In this document: positions 56,274-64,000 of the stretch, piece after piece
How positions within the stretch are numbered: position 1 is the stretch's first letter
How the letters are laid out: each line of letters starts with the position of its first letter
From: Clostridiales bacterium
GTDB taxonomy: Bacteria > Bacillota > Clostridia > Oscillospirales > Oscillospiraceae
Assembly (NCBI GenBank): GCA_003525905.1
Contig: DQIA01000118.1
Span: 249-64,248 of the forward strand
DNA length: 64,000 nucleotides
Reading direction: 5' to 3'
Notes under the pieces: model-generated
Told to the model about the DNA's origin: nothing
Databases searched by the model: none
The model's input: only the letters and a program-made list of their open reading frames with translations
Program-made: the position numbers and the translations under genes

Positions 56274-57605
56274 TTATCCGATGAGGATCTTGCCGGTGGG
56301 ACGATCCAGCGGCGGCTCGGAGCGGCGCTCCGAGAACAGCAGAACGAAGCTCAGACCACCGATACGCCCGGCGTACATGAGCAGAATGAGAATGACACGG
56401 CTCGCGGAGCTGAGCTGCGGCGTCAGCCCGAGCGACAGACCGACCGTCGCAATGGCGGAGACGACTTCGAACGTGACGGCCTTCAGACCGAAGGGCTCGA
56501 TGGCGCAGATGGCCAGAATGGCCGTCAGGCTCATGCCGAGATAGATGAGCAGAATGGAGCTGGCCTGCCGGAGCGTTTCGCGCTCAATGGACATGCGGAA
56601 GGTGTTGACACGCATGCGGCCGCGCGCCGAGGCCAGCGCACTGAGCACCAGAACAGCCAGCGTCGTCGTCTTGATGCCGCCTGCCGTGGAGCCGGGACTG
56701 CCGCCGATGAGCATAAGGAAGTCCGTCAGCAGGTTGCCGGAGTCGGACAGCTTGGACAGGTCCACGGTGTTGAAGCCTGCCGTGCGCGGTGTGACGGCCT
56801 GGAAGAACGAGGCGAGGAGCTTTTCCGGGATGGAGAGGTCCGCCATGGAGGCGTTCCACTCAAAGCCGAGGAGCAGCAGCCAGCCGCCGAACAGCAGAAT
56901 GCCGGATGCCGTCAGAACGAGCTTACTGTGCAGCTGCAGGCGCTTCCAGCGGAAGCGGCAGCGGACAAGATCACGCCAGACGAGGAAGCCGAGGCCACCA
57001 ATGATGATGAGCATACAGATCGTCAGGCTCACAAGCGGATCGGACACATAGGCTGTCAGGGAAGAAAACGGCGCGCGCATGCCCATGAGGTCGAAGCCTG
57101 CATTGCAGAAGGCGGAGATGGCGTGGAACACGGCGGCGTAGATGCCGCGCAGAACGCCAAATTCCGGGATAAACCGGATGGCAAGCAATGCGGCACCCGC
57201 AAATTCGAACACGAACGTAAAGGGAATGATCTTGCGGATGAGCGCCGCCGTACCGTCGAGCGTGATGTTGCCCGCAGACTGCATAAGGACCTTGCGGTCA
57301 TAAAGGCCGAGGCGTTTGCCGAGCAGCATGGACGTCAGCGTGATGAAGGTCATGAAGCCGAGACCGCCGAGCTGGATGAGCGTGAGGATCACGAGCTGGC
57401 CGAAGACCGTCCAGCTGGTGAACGTGTCGCGGACGACGAGACCCGTCACGCAGGTTGCACTCGTTGAGGTGAACAGGGCGTCGAGGAACCCGGCAGGTTC
57501 CCCGCGTGAGGCGATGGGGAGCATCAGCAGCCCTGCGCCGGCCAGAATGACCAGCAGGAACCCGACCGCGATGAGACGCGAGGGGGTCAGGTGCATTTTT
57601 TTCAA
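56274..57605 (-). CDS. Potassium uptake channel subunit (KtrB/TrkH)
   Basis: A 443-residue membrane protein with four helix-pore-helix repeats. The filter-like segments are TSTSATCVTGL, HAISAFCNAGFD, QAVTPRTAGFNT and SAIATVGLSLGLT. It takes up potassium, coupled to sodium in the Ktr type. TTG 57605 has GGAAGGAAG nine bases before and is preferred; ATG 57596 three codons later lacks a site. A much longer frame start at 57914 runs past the promoter and is rejected. Confidence 0.93.
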   Translation of the reverse strand: MKKMHLTPSRLIAVGFLLVILAGAGLLMLPIASRGEPAGFLDALFTSTSATCVTGLVVRDTFTSWTVFGQLVILTLIQLGGLGFMTFITLTSMLLGKRLGLYDRKVLMQSAGNITLDGTAALIRKIIPFTFVFEFAGAALLAIRFIPEFGVLRGIYAAVFHAISAFCNAGFDLMGMRAPFSSLTAYVSDPLVSLTICMLIIIGGLGFLVWRDLVRCRFRWKRLQLHSKLVLTASGILLFGGWLLLLGFEWNASMADLSIPEKLLASFFQAVTPRTAGFNTVDLSKLSDSGNLLTDFLMLIGGSPGSTAGGIKTTTLAVLVLSALASARGRMRVNTFRMSIERETLRQASSILLIYLGMSLTAILAICAIEPFGLKAVTFEVVSAIATVGLSLGLTPQLSSASRVILILLMYAGRIGGLSFVLLFSERRSEPPLDRPTGKILIG

Positions 57606-57666
57606 ATGAGGATCGCTTCCTTCCGACCGGCCTTCGTGCAGATGGGCCGGTGTTGCTTTCTCAGAC

Positions 57667-57695
57667 AGTATAGCGGATTTGGAGCGAAAACGCAA
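57667..57695 (-). promoter_or_regulatory. Promoter of the potassium operon
   Basis: On the minus strand TTGCGT (57695-57690), 17 bp, TATACT (57672-57667), with a leader of about 55 nt that has one hairpin (CCGGCC...GGCCGG) and is too short for a known c-di-AMP riboswitch. Confidence 0.7.
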
Positions 57696-57751
57696 CTGTG
57701 ATTTTTGACACGAAATTGTGTGAATTATTTTTGAAAATTCAAGAAAAACAG

Positions 57752-57780
57752 TTGAATTTTGGGGTCGATTGTCATAGAAT
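57752..57780 (+). promoter_or_regulatory. trmL-pgk-tpiA promoter
   Basis: TTGAAT (57752-57757), 17 bp, TAGAAT (57775-57780), 62 bp before the trmL start. Confidence 0.65.
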
Positions 57781-57841
57781 ATTGGTCGGCAGTGTTTTGG
57801 AGAGCATACTGCCGCGAAAATCTCTTCTCCGCAGGAGCACC

Positions 57842-58324
57842 ATGCTGAACGTTGTCCTTGTTGCGCCGGAGATCCCGCAGAACACCGGCAATATTGCCCG
57901 CACCTGCGCCGCAACCGGCTCCGTGCTGCATCTTATCCGGCCGCTGGGCTTCGATATCTCCGAGCGGGCCGTGCGCCGCGCCGGGCTGGATTACTGGCAT
58001 CTGGTCGATGTGCGCGTATACGACGATCTCGAGGACTTCTATGCGAAAAACACCGTTGCCCAGCAGCGGCTGTTCTCCACGAAGGCGCCGCGCTCCTACT
58101 GCGATGTCTCCTATGACGACGGGTGCTACCTGTTCTTCGGCCGGGAGACGAAGGGCCTGCCGGAGCCGTTCCTCGAGGCCCATTATGACGACTGCGTCCG
58201 CATCCCCATCCGCGAGGAGGCACGCAGCCTGAATCTCAGCAATTCCGTTGCCATTGGCGTGTTTGAAGCGCTGCGGCAATTGAATTTCCCGCACCTGCGG
58301 GACTATGGAAAGATGAAAGTGTGA
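57842..58324 (+). CDS. trmL: tRNA (cytidine/uridine-2'-O-)-methyltransferase TrmL
   Basis: A 160-residue SPOUT-class enzyme that 2'-O-methylates the wobble base (position 34) of certain leucine tRNAs. [21 protein letters not shown] at the start, [11 protein letters not shown] and the knot segment [19 protein letters not shown] are diagnostic. ATG 57842 has AGGAG upstream; the in-frame start at 57698 would span the promoter. It is followed by pgk after 35 bp. Confidence 0.94.
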   Translation: MLNVVLVAPEIPQNTGNIARTCAATGSVLHLIRPLGFDISERAVRRAGLDYWHLVDVRVYDDLEDFYAKNTVAQQRLFSTKAPRSYCDVSYDDGCYLFFGRETKGLPEPFLEAHYDDCVRIPIREEARSLNLSNSVAIGVFEALRQLNFPHLRDYGKMKV

Positions 58325-58359
58325 ATTCTGCGTATCGCAAGTCTATCAGGAGGTCAATT

Positions 58360-59559
58360 ATGAACTACAACAAGAAATCCGTTGAAGACATCGATGTCAA
58401 GGGCAAGCGCGTGCTTTGCCGCTGCGATTTCAACGTCCCAACCAAGGAAGGCAAGATCACGAGCGACAAGCGCATCGTCGCTGCCATGCCGACCATTGAG
58501 TACCTTGTCAACCACGGCGCCCGCGTCATCCTCTGCTCCCATATGGGCAAGCCGAAGGGCGAGTGGAAGCCCGAGCTGTCCCTGCAGGTCGTTGCGGACC
58601 GCCTGAGCGAGCTGCTCGGCAAGCCCGTCGTGATGGCCAAGGACGTCGTCGGTGAGGATGCCAAGGCCAAGGCCGCTGCCCTGAAGGACGGCGACGTGAT
58701 GCTGCTGGAGAACGTCCGCTTCATGAAGGACGAGACGAAGAACGATCCCGAGCTGTCCAAGGAGCTGGCTTCTCTGGCGGAGATCTTTGTGAACGATGCA
58801 TTCGGCACGGCGCACCGCGCCCATTCCTCCACGGCCGGCGTGGCGGACTATCTGCCCGCTGTCTGCGGCTTCCTCGTGGAGAAGGAAGTGTCCATCATGG
58901 GCAAGGCTCTGGCCGATCCGACCCGTCCGTTTGTTGCCATCCTCGGCGGTGCGAAGGTCTCCGATAAGCTGAACGTCATCAACAACCTCCTCGAGAAGGT
59001 CGACACCCTCATCATCGGCGGCGGCATGGCCTACACCTTCCTTGCCGCGAAGGGCTACTCCGTCGGCAAGTCTCTGCTCGACAACGAGAAGATCGACTAC
59101 TGCCGCGACATGATGGCCAAGGCCGAGGCCAAGGGCGTTAAGCTGCTGCTGCCGGTCGACACCGTCGTCGCTGCGGACTTCCCGAACCCGATCGACGCGG
59201 ACATCGCCGTGAAGACCGTTGCCGCGAATGCCATTCCCGACGACATGGAAGGCCTTGACATCGGCGAAGAGACCCGCAAGCTCTTTGCGGGCGCCGTCAA
59301 GAGCGCCAAGACCGTCGTCTGGAACGGCCCGATGGGCGTGTTTGAGAATCCGACGCTTGCACAGGGCACCATCGCCGTGGCACAGGCTCTGGCCGATTCC
59401 GATGCCGTGACCATCGTCGGCGGCGGCGACTCCGCGGCTGCCTGCGAGCAGCTCGGCTTTGCCGATCAGATCACGCACATCTCCACGGGCGGCGGCGCTT
59501 CTCTGGAGTTCCTTGAGGGCCTCGAGCTGCCGGGCATCGCCTGCCTGCAGGATCGCTGA
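58360..59559 (+). CDS. pgk: Phosphoglycerate kinase
   Basis: A 399-residue glycolytic kinase that makes ATP from 1,3-bisphosphoglycerate. [19 protein letters not shown] (substrate region), [25 protein letters not shown], and the nucleotide motif [13 protein letters not shown] with [13 protein letters not shown] are in order. A strong AGGAGG precedes the ATG. It is cotranscribed with tpiA, 13 bp downstream. Confidence 0.97.
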   Translation: MNYNKKSVEDIDVKGKRVLCRCDFNVPTKEGKITSDKRIVAAMPTIEYLVNHGARVILCSHMGKPKGEWKPELSLQVVADRLSELLGKPVVMAKDVVGEDAKAKAAALKDGDVMLLENVRFMKDETKNDPELSKELASLAEIFVNDAFGTAHRAHSSTAGVADYLPAVCGFLVEKEVSIMGKALADPTRPFVAILGGAKVSDKLNVINNLLEKVDTLIIGGGMAYTFLAAKGYSVGKSLLDNEKIDYCRDMMAKAEAKGVKLLLPVDTVVAADFPNPIDADIAVKTVAANAIPDDMEGLDIGEETRKLFAGAVKSAKTVVWNGPMGVFENPTLAQGTIAVAQALADSDAVTIVGGGDSAAACEQLGFADQITHISTGGGASLEFLEGLELPGIACLQDR

Positions 59560-59572
59560 GCGGGAGCGCGGA

Positions 59573-60349
59573 ATGAACAGAAAATATCGCAAGACGCTCA
59601 TCGCCGGCAACTGGAAGATGAATAAAACGCCGACGCAGACGAAGGCGTTCATGACCGAGCTGAAGGGCCTGCTGCCGAAGGGCCGCTGGTGTGATATCGC
59701 GCTGTGCGTCCCGGCTGTGTGCATCCCGGCCGCAGTCCGCGCCATGCGCGAGACACGCGTGGCCATCGGTGCAGAGAACTGCAATGCGCATACCTCCGGT
59801 GCCTATACCGGCGAGATCGCCGCGGATATGCTCGTTGATGCAGGGTGCAAATATGTCATCCTCGGTCACTCCGAGCGCCGCGCCATGGGCGAGACGGATG
59901 CGGACGTGAATGCAAAGCTTCATACGGCGCTGGATGCGGGCCTGATCCCGATCGTCTGCTGCGGCGAGACGCTTGCACAGCGGGAATCCGGCGTGACGGA
60001 GGAATGGATCACCATGCAGATCAAGCTGGCGCTGGCCGGTGTGCCGGAGGAGAAGATCCGCCGCATCGTCATCGCCTATGAGCCCATCTGGGCCATCGGC
60101 ACCGGCGAGACCGCAACGCCGGAGCAGGCCGAGGAGGTCTGCCAGCACATCCGCACCATCATCCGCAAGCGCTTCGGCTCGAAGAATGCCCGCGCGATGA
60201 CCATCCTCTACGGCGGCTCCATGAACGAAAAGAACGCCTTTGAGCTGCTGGCCCAGCCGGATATTGACGGCGGCCTGATCGGCGGCGCATCTCTCGTGCC
60301 GGAGAAGTTCGTCCGCATCATCGAGGATGCCAACCAGCCCGTCGGCTGA
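59573..60349 (+). CDS. tpiA: Triose-phosphate isomerase
   Basis: A 258-residue TIM barrel interconverting dihydroxyacetone phosphate and glyceraldehyde-3-phosphate. LIAGNWKMNK (Asn, Lys of the active site), VILGHSERRA (catalytic His), and YEPIWAIGTGETAT (catalytic Glu and flexible loop) are intact; YGGSMN and GGLIGGASL form the phosphate site. It completes the lower glycolysis pair with pgk; the operon ends at the hairpin at 60369. Confidence 0.97.
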   Translation: MNRKYRKTLIAGNWKMNKTPTQTKAFMTELKGLLPKGRWCDIALCVPAVCIPAAVRAMRETRVAIGAENCNAHTSGAYTGEIAADMLVDAGCKYVILGHSERRAMGETDADVNAKLHTALDAGLIPIVCCGETLAQRESGVTEEWITMQIKLALAGVPEEKIRRIVIAYEPIWAIGTGETATPEQAEEVCQHIRTIIRKRFGSKNARAMTILYGGSMNEKNAFELLAQPDIDGGLIGGASLVPEKFVRIIEDANQPVG

Positions 60350-60368
60350 GAAGCAAAATAAATTCTAA

Positions 60369-60401
60369 GCGGGGTTCGGTCATCCGGACCCCGCGTGATT
60401 T
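60369..60401 (+). terminator. Terminator of the pgk-tpiA operon
   Basis: GCGGGGTTCGG / CCGGACCCCGC with a 4-base loop (one G-T pair), followed by GTGATTTTT. Confidence 0.75.
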
Positions 60402-60417
60402 TTGAAAGGGAGACAGT

Positions 60418-61332
60418 ATGGAACGCATTCCCATCGTCATCGATACCGACCCCGGAATCGACGACTTTTTCTGCCTTGCGCTGGCCTGCGCCTATTCAGA
60501 CCGCCTGGACCTGCGCGCCGTGACCACCATGGGCGGCAACAATCACACGGATGTGACGACGCAAAACGCGCTGAATATCCTATCCCTGTTCCGGACGGAT
60601 GTCCCGGTGGCCCGGGGCGCGGACCGCTATCTCGAGGCGGAGTTCGGCGCGCCTGCGGCGAAGTGCCACGGTTCCAACGGCGTGGGCAATCTCGTTCTGC
60701 TGCAGTCCGACAGGACGCCGGACGATCTGCCCGCGTGGGACAAGCTCTATGAGATCGCAAAGGCCGCGCAGGGCGAGCTCGTCCTCGTGACGGTCGCGCC
60801 GCTGACGAATATCGCGCTGGCCCTGCAGAAGCATCCGGACCTGCCGCACTGGATCAAAAAGATCGTGATGATGGGCGGCAGCATCGGCCGCGGCAACATC
60901 ACGCCCTATGTCGAGGCGAACGCGGGCCACGACCCGGCCGCCACGAAGCTCGTCTTTGAGAGCGGCATTCCCATCGATATGGTCGGCCTGAGCATCACGC
61001 TCGGCTGCCCCATCCGGCCGGATGTGTTCGAGCGCTATATCCCGGCGCAGCGGGGCGGCTTTCGGGAGATCATGGAGGCGCTCATCCGCTTCCGCAGCGG
61101 CGAGGCCATGCACGATGCCGTCGCCATCTCCACACTGCTGGACGACCGGCTGATGACGTGGCAGACCGGTGAGATCACCGTGGAGCTGGCTCCGCCGGAG
61201 CGCAGCGGCCAGACCGTGCTGCATCCGTCGGAACATGCCGACATGCGCGCCGCCGTGGCCGTGGATACGGACCGCTATGACGCCATTATCGGCGGTATGC
61301 TGCAGCGTCTGGAGAAGAGGCTGCGGAACTGA
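60418..61332 (+). CDS. Inosine-uridine preferring nucleoside hydrolase family protein
   Basis: A 304-residue ribonucleoside hydrolase that splits nucleosides to base and ribose for salvage. The calcium-binding motif DTDPGIDDFF (residues 9-18) is intact, with TMGGNN following, VTVAPLTNIALAL and IVMMGGSIGRGN in the middle. The family's C-terminal aspartate region is MHDAVAISTLL. It has GAAAGGGAG upstream and its own terminator. Preference among purine and pyrimidine nucleosides cannot be read. Confidence 0.93.
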   Translation: MERIPIVIDTDPGIDDFFCLALACAYSDRLDLRAVTTMGGNNHTDVTTQNALNILSLFRTDVPVARGADRYLEAEFGAPAAKCHGSNGVGNLVLLQSDRTPDDLPAWDKLYEIAKAAQGELVLVTVAPLTNIALALQKHPDLPHWIKKIVMMGGSIGRGNITPYVEANAGHDPAATKLVFESGIPIDMVGLSITLGCPIRPDVFERYIPAQRGGFREIMEALIRFRSGEAMHDAVAISTLLDDRLMTWQTGEITVELAPPERSGQTVLHPSEHADMRAAVAVDTDRYDAIIGGMLQRLEKRLRN

Positions 61333-61345
61333 ATACGGCATTTTT

Positions 61346-61382
61346 CCGCCGCAGAGATGCGTTCTCTGCGGCGGCCTTTTTG
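61346..61382 (+). terminator. Nucleoside hydrolase terminator
   Basis: CCGCCGCAGAGA / TCTCTGCGGCGG, 12 bp perfect, then CCTTTTT. Confidence 0.9.
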
Positions 61383-61405
61383 CGTTTGAAGCTATATTAT
61401 AGAAA

Positions 61406-61442
61406 AAGATACCTTGACAGGCGAAGTATCTTGTGCTATAGT
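61406..61442 (+). promoter_or_regulatory. PadR operon promoter with overlapping operator
   Basis: TTGACA (61414-61419), 17 bp, TATAGT (61437-61442). The inverted repeat AAGATAC (61406-61412) and GTATCTT (61426-61432) brackets the -35 box and overlaps the spacer, a fit for autoregulation by the PadR-like product. Confidence 0.65.
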
Positions 61443-61492
61443 AGACTCACAAAGGCTGCCGGATGCGGCAGCGGGAAGGAGGCTGGAGTCCC

Positions 61493-61831
61493 TTGTATAT
61501 TGCGGGAGACCTGATCCGCGGCCATACGGAGACCATCATTCTGGCGCGCCTGATGCAGCGCGACAGCTACGGCTACGAGATCAATAAAACGGTCCGGGAG
61601 CTGTCCGGCGGGCGCTACGAGCTGAAGGAGGCCACGCTCTACACCGCGTTCAAGCGGTTGGAGGAGACCGGGCAGATCATGTCCTATTGGGGCAGCGAGG
61701 CTACGGGCGCCCGGCGGCGCTATTATCGCATCACCCCGGCCGGACGCATGGCCTACCAGGAGCAGGTCAGCGTCTGGGAGGCCACAAAAGAGATCATTGA
61801 TCGGCTGATCGCCATGGAGGAAGAGTCATGA
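61493..61831 (+). CDS. PadR family transcriptional regulator
   Basis: A 112-residue winged-helix regulator. IILARLMQRDSYGYEINKTV and the wing RYELKEATLYTAFKRLEETGQI ... GARRRYYRITPAGR are the PadR signature. The start is taken as TTG 61493 with GGAAGGAGG ten bases before; an in-frame ATG at 61463 lies closer to the promoter and lacks a site. A PadR gene followed by a HAAS/DUF1700 gene and DUF4097 gene is a common Firmicutes cassette; the inverted repeat upstream is its likely operator. Confidence 0.92.
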   Translation: MYIAGDLIRGHTETIILARLMQRDSYGYEINKTVRELSGGRYELKEATLYTAFKRLEETGQIMSYWGSEATGARRRYYRITPAGRMAYQEQVSVWEATKEIIDRLIAMEEES

Positions 61832-62439
61832 GAGAACAATTAAGGCAGGAGGTGCTGCGCCGCTTTGCGGGCGCACCGGACACGCAGCAGGCGCGCGATC
61901 TGCGCGATGAGATCCTGAGCAATACCCTGCAGCGGTATGACGATCTGCTTGCCGGGGGAAAATCGGAGCAGGAGGCCTATGCCAGCGCGCTCGAGAGCGT
62001 CGGCGATGTGGAGGAGCTGCTTTCCAGCCTGCCGCGCGCTGCGCAGGCCGAGCCTGTACGGGAAGCGCAGCCAAAGGCCGAAGCGCCGGAAAAGGAGCCG
62101 CATTCCCGCGGCATGCGTATCGCCTGCGCCATTGTGTGGCCGTGCTCGGCCCTGCTGGCTGTGGCCATCGGCTGGTATGGCTCGTGGGGCTATGCCTGGG
62201 CGGTGTTCCCGCTTGCAGCGGCGTTGCTGCATGTGGCCGAAAGCGTGATCCTGCTGGCGCGCGGCCGCCGCGCGGGCTGGCGGCTCGTGGACGGCCTGCT
62301 GCGGCTGTGCATCTGCGTGCTCTATGCCGTCCTAACGGCTGCAACGGGCAAGTGGATCGTGACCTGGCTCGTGTTTCCGATAGGCGCGGCGCTCGGCGGC
62401 GTGCTGAGCAGCGTGCGGACTCTGGTGGAGGGTGTATAA
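61828..62439 (+). CDS. HAAS/DUF1700 membrane protein
   Basis: A 203-residue protein. The N-terminal half is a helical HAAS-type domain (EILSNTLQRYDDLLAGGKSEQEAYASALESVGDVEELLSSL), typical of proteins paired with PadR regulators. The second half has about four hydrophobic segments (IACAIVWPCSALLAVAIGW, WAVFPLAAALLHVAESVIL, LLRLCICVLYAVLTAA, WLVFPIGAALGGVL). It probably senses membrane or envelope state with its PadR partner; the mechanism is not known. ATGA overlap with padR. Confidence 0.88.
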   Translation: MREQLRQEVLRRFAGAPDTQQARDLRDEILSNTLQRYDDLLAGGKSEQEAYASALESVGDVEELLSSLPRAAQAEPVREAQPKAEAPEKEPHSRGMRIACAIVWPCSALLAVAIGWYGSWGYAWAVFPLAAALLHVAESVILLARGRRAGWRLVDGLLRLCICVLYAVLTAATGKWIVTWLVFPIGAALGGVLSSVRTLVEGV

Positions 62440-62440
62440 G

Positions 62441-63361
62441 ATGAAAGCAAAAGCTATTGTAAAGATCTGTATCTGCGGCACGATTGCGCTGGTGCTGGCC
62501 AGCATGCTGGTCAGTCTGCTGGCGCTCCCCAGAGTGCTGGACTGGAAGATTGGGGACCTGTCTCTCCACTGGATCGACGACCACGGCAGCGACGAGGGCT
62601 ATACCGTCGGCGAGGCCTCCGTTTCGGGCGAGGTGCGTGAGCTGGACGTCAGCTGGCTCTCCGGCAGCGTGACAGTGGAGCTGACGGACGGCGACGCCGT
62701 GACGCTCCGCGAAGAGCCGCAGCCCGAGAGCAGTGATGCCCGTATGCGCTGGAAGCTGAAGGACGGGAAATTAACGGTTTATTCGCAGAAAAGCGGCCTG
62801 ACGATCCCGACGCGAGCCAAGCAGCTGACCGTCGGCATCCCGGCCAGCCGGGCGGCAAAGCTGCAGAAGCTCAGCCTCGACCTCAGCGCAGCCACGGCTT
62901 CACTCCCGGCACTGACGCTCCGTGAGCTGGAACTGGACAGCGTCTCCGGCAGCGTGACCCTGATGGGAGGCAGCTATGAGAACCTGGACTTCGACAGCAC
63001 GAGCGGTGATCTGACGGTGACGGATGCTGCAGTCGGTGAGCTTTCGGCCGACACGACGTCCGGCTCGCTCACGCTGGACGGCGCGTTTGAAACGATCGAC
63101 TTTGACACCACGAGCGGCGCGCTGCACCTGACGACCTCTATCCTGCCGCAGGACATCAGCTGTGACACGGTCAGCGGCGGTGTGATGCTGACGCTCCCGG
63201 AAAACGGTGGCTTCTCGGCTACGCTGGACAGCGTGAGCGGCGATCTGACAGTCGACGGCTTTGCGGGCAGCCTGCACAGGGATGAGTTCGTTTACGGGCA
63301 GGGCGGCCCTGCCTATGAATTTGACAGCGTGAGCGGTGATGTCCATATCCGCTGCGCCTGA
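62441..63361 (+). CDS. DUF4097 family putative adhesin
   Basis: A 306-residue protein with an N-terminal membrane helix (IVKICICGTIALVLASMLVSLLAL) and a beta-helical repeat region of DUF4097 type: the repeat pattern is SVSGSVTL, STSGDLTV, TTSGSLTL, TTSGALHL, TVSGGVML, SVSGDLTV, SVSGDVHI, each about 20 residues apart. Such proteins are exposed outside the membrane and partner HAAS/PadR cassettes. ATG 62441 starts one base after the HAAS gene stop. The function is unknown. Confidence 0.88.
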   Translation: MKAKAIVKICICGTIALVLASMLVSLLALPRVLDWKIGDLSLHWIDDHGSDEGYTVGEASVSGEVRELDVSWLSGSVTVELTDGDAVTLREEPQPESSDARMRWKLKDGKLTVYSQKSGLTIPTRAKQLTVGIPASRAAKLQKLSLDLSAATASLPALTLRELELDSVSGSVTLMGGSYENLDFDSTSGDLTVTDAAVGELSADTTSGSLTLDGAFETIDFDTTSGALHLTTSILPQDISCDTVSGGVMLTLPENGGFSATLDSVSGDLTVDGFAGSLHRDEFVYGQGGPAYEFDSVSGDVHIRCA

Positions 63362-63375
63362 TCGGAGGGAAGCCC

Positions 63376-64000
63376 ATGAAACGTTGGCTCGCCCTGCTGC
63401 TGATCGCTGCCGTACTGCTCGCCTCCGGGTGCACGGCTGCGCGGCAGGACCGGCTGTATCTCTACGGCGAATTCCATGCGAACGACGAGCTGCTGCAGCG
63501 GGAGCTTGCGCTCTGGAAGGGCTATTATGAGGACGGCATGCGCGATCTGTTTGTCGAGCTGCCGTATTATACGGCCCAGTACCTGAACCGCTGGATGCAG
63601 GCAGATAATGACAGAATTCTCAGGGAGGTCTATACCGACTGGAAGGGCAGCGCGTCCTATCACCAGAATGTGCTGGACTTTTATCGCGGCATCAAGGAGG
63701 CCTGCCCCGAGACCGTTTTCCACGGGACGGACGTCGGCCACCAGTATAATTCGACCGGCTACCGCTATCTGAGGCTGCTGCGCAGCGAGGGAAAGCGCGA
63801 TACGGAGGAATACCGCCTTGCCAGCGAGAACATCGATCAGGGGCTGGAATTTTACCGCACGCAGGACGGAGAATTCCGTGAGAACGCCATGACGCAGAAC
63901 CTGCTGCGGGAATATCGTGCGCTGGGCGGCGGTTCTGTCATGGGGATCTATGGCGCTTACCACACGTCGATGACCAGTGACGACGGCGTGCAGACCATGG
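63376..64000 (+). CDS. TIKI/ChaN-like lipoprotein, 3' end outside window
   Basis: The first 208 codons of a protein with a lipoprotein signal peptide (MKRWLALLLIAAVLLASGC). The mature part shows YLYGEFHANDELLQ (GxxH near residue 38) and LFVELPYYTAQYLNRWM, then GIYGAYHTSM near residue 195 (second GxxH). The spacing and partner motifs resemble the TIKI/ChaN/erythromycin-esterase-like hydrolase superfamily. It is the fourth gene of the PadR operon (14 bp after DUF4097, GGAGGG upstream). Assignment is tentative. Confidence 0.6.
   Translation, partial: MKRWLALLLIAAVLLASGCTAARQDRLYLYGEFHANDELLQRELALWKGYYEDGMRDLFVELPYYTAQYLNRWMQADNDRILREVYTDWKGSASYHQNVLDFYRGIKEACPETVFHGTDVGHQYNSTGYRYLRLLRSEGKRDTEEYRLASENIDQGLEFYRTQDGEFRENAMTQNLLREYRALGGGSVMGIYGAYHTSMTSDDGVQTM

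Noticed and set aside
57606-57670. c-di-AMP riboswitch before the potassium operon
   Set aside because: The leader is only about 55 nt with one simple hairpin, too small for the ydaO class.

Overview
This window looks like a core-genome stretch of a GC-rich, spore-forming Firmicute of class Clostridia, most likely Oscillospirales (Oscillospiraceae or Ruminococcaceae). The reasons are the low-GC-type sigma-A promoters (TTGACA-17-TATAAT) in a GC-rich genome, strong AGGAGG ribosome binding sites, a spoIIAA-spoIIAB-sigF operon, a CIRCE element, a class II (Firmicutes-type) GalT, and a MurE with the DNPR motif of meso-diaminopimelate-adding enzymes. The genus assignment is inference only. No phage, insertion sequence or CRISPR array was seen.

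Layout. 1-3.3 kb, minus strand: a DUF11-type repeat protein cut by the window edge, a GH29-like glycosidase and a MATE exporter. 3.5-11.2 kb: rpoB-rpoC from their own promoter, without the usual rplKAJL neighbours, followed by an intergenic block of six hairpins bounded by two nearly identical terminators. 11.6-25.7 kb: a division and cell-wall cluster (mraZ, rsmH, ftsL, pbp, murE, murF, mraY, ftsW, murG, murA, ftsQ, ftsZ) with MraZ-type 10-bp repeats at its promoter; murC, murD and ftsA are not in it. 25.8-27.8 kb: a YerC/TrpR-like regulator, a methyltransferase and Hsp33. 27.8-28.4 kb: five tRNA genes. 28.5-30.6 kb: a membrane protein, a phosphatase-acetyltransferase fusion and a small membrane protein, flanked by an inverted pair of a ~140-bp interspersed element. 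30.7-35.2 kb: a possible small RNA, a second MATE exporter, tRNA-Thr and a polar amino acid ABC transporter. 35.2-39.9 kb: an AraC regulator divergent from galK-galT-galE.

39.9-46.8 kb, minus strand: a processive-type glycosyltransferase, then (reading right to left) a frameshifted ComEA-like gene, a response regulator, a histidine kinase and a GerMN lipoprotein, all overlapping by ATGA or more, a terminator, and spoIIAA-spoIIAB-sigF. 46.8-54.5 kb, plus strand: a DacF-like D,D-carboxypeptidase overlapping a type-4 uracil-DNA glycosylase, exonuclease III coupled to an SLH-NlpC/P60 cell-wall hydrolase, and clpB under CIRCE/HrcA control. 54.6-55.2 kb: five more tRNA genes. 55.2-55.6 kb: a compact locus that reads as a type I toxin-antitoxin (29-residue holin-like toxin plus a convergent antisense RNA promoter). 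55.6-57.6 kb: a KtrAB/TrkAH potassium system. 57.8-61.3 kb: trmL, pgk, tpiA and a nucleoside hydrolase. 61.4-64 kb: a PadR-controlled operon of HAAS (DUF1700), DUF4097 and a TIKI/ChaN-like lipoprotein cut by the window edge.

The most notable non-routine items are the type I toxin-antitoxin locus, the six-hairpin array after rpoC, the inverted repeat element pair around 30.2-30.9 kb with a possible sRNA, the apparent one-base deletion in the ComEA-like gene, and the phosphatase-GNAT fusion.
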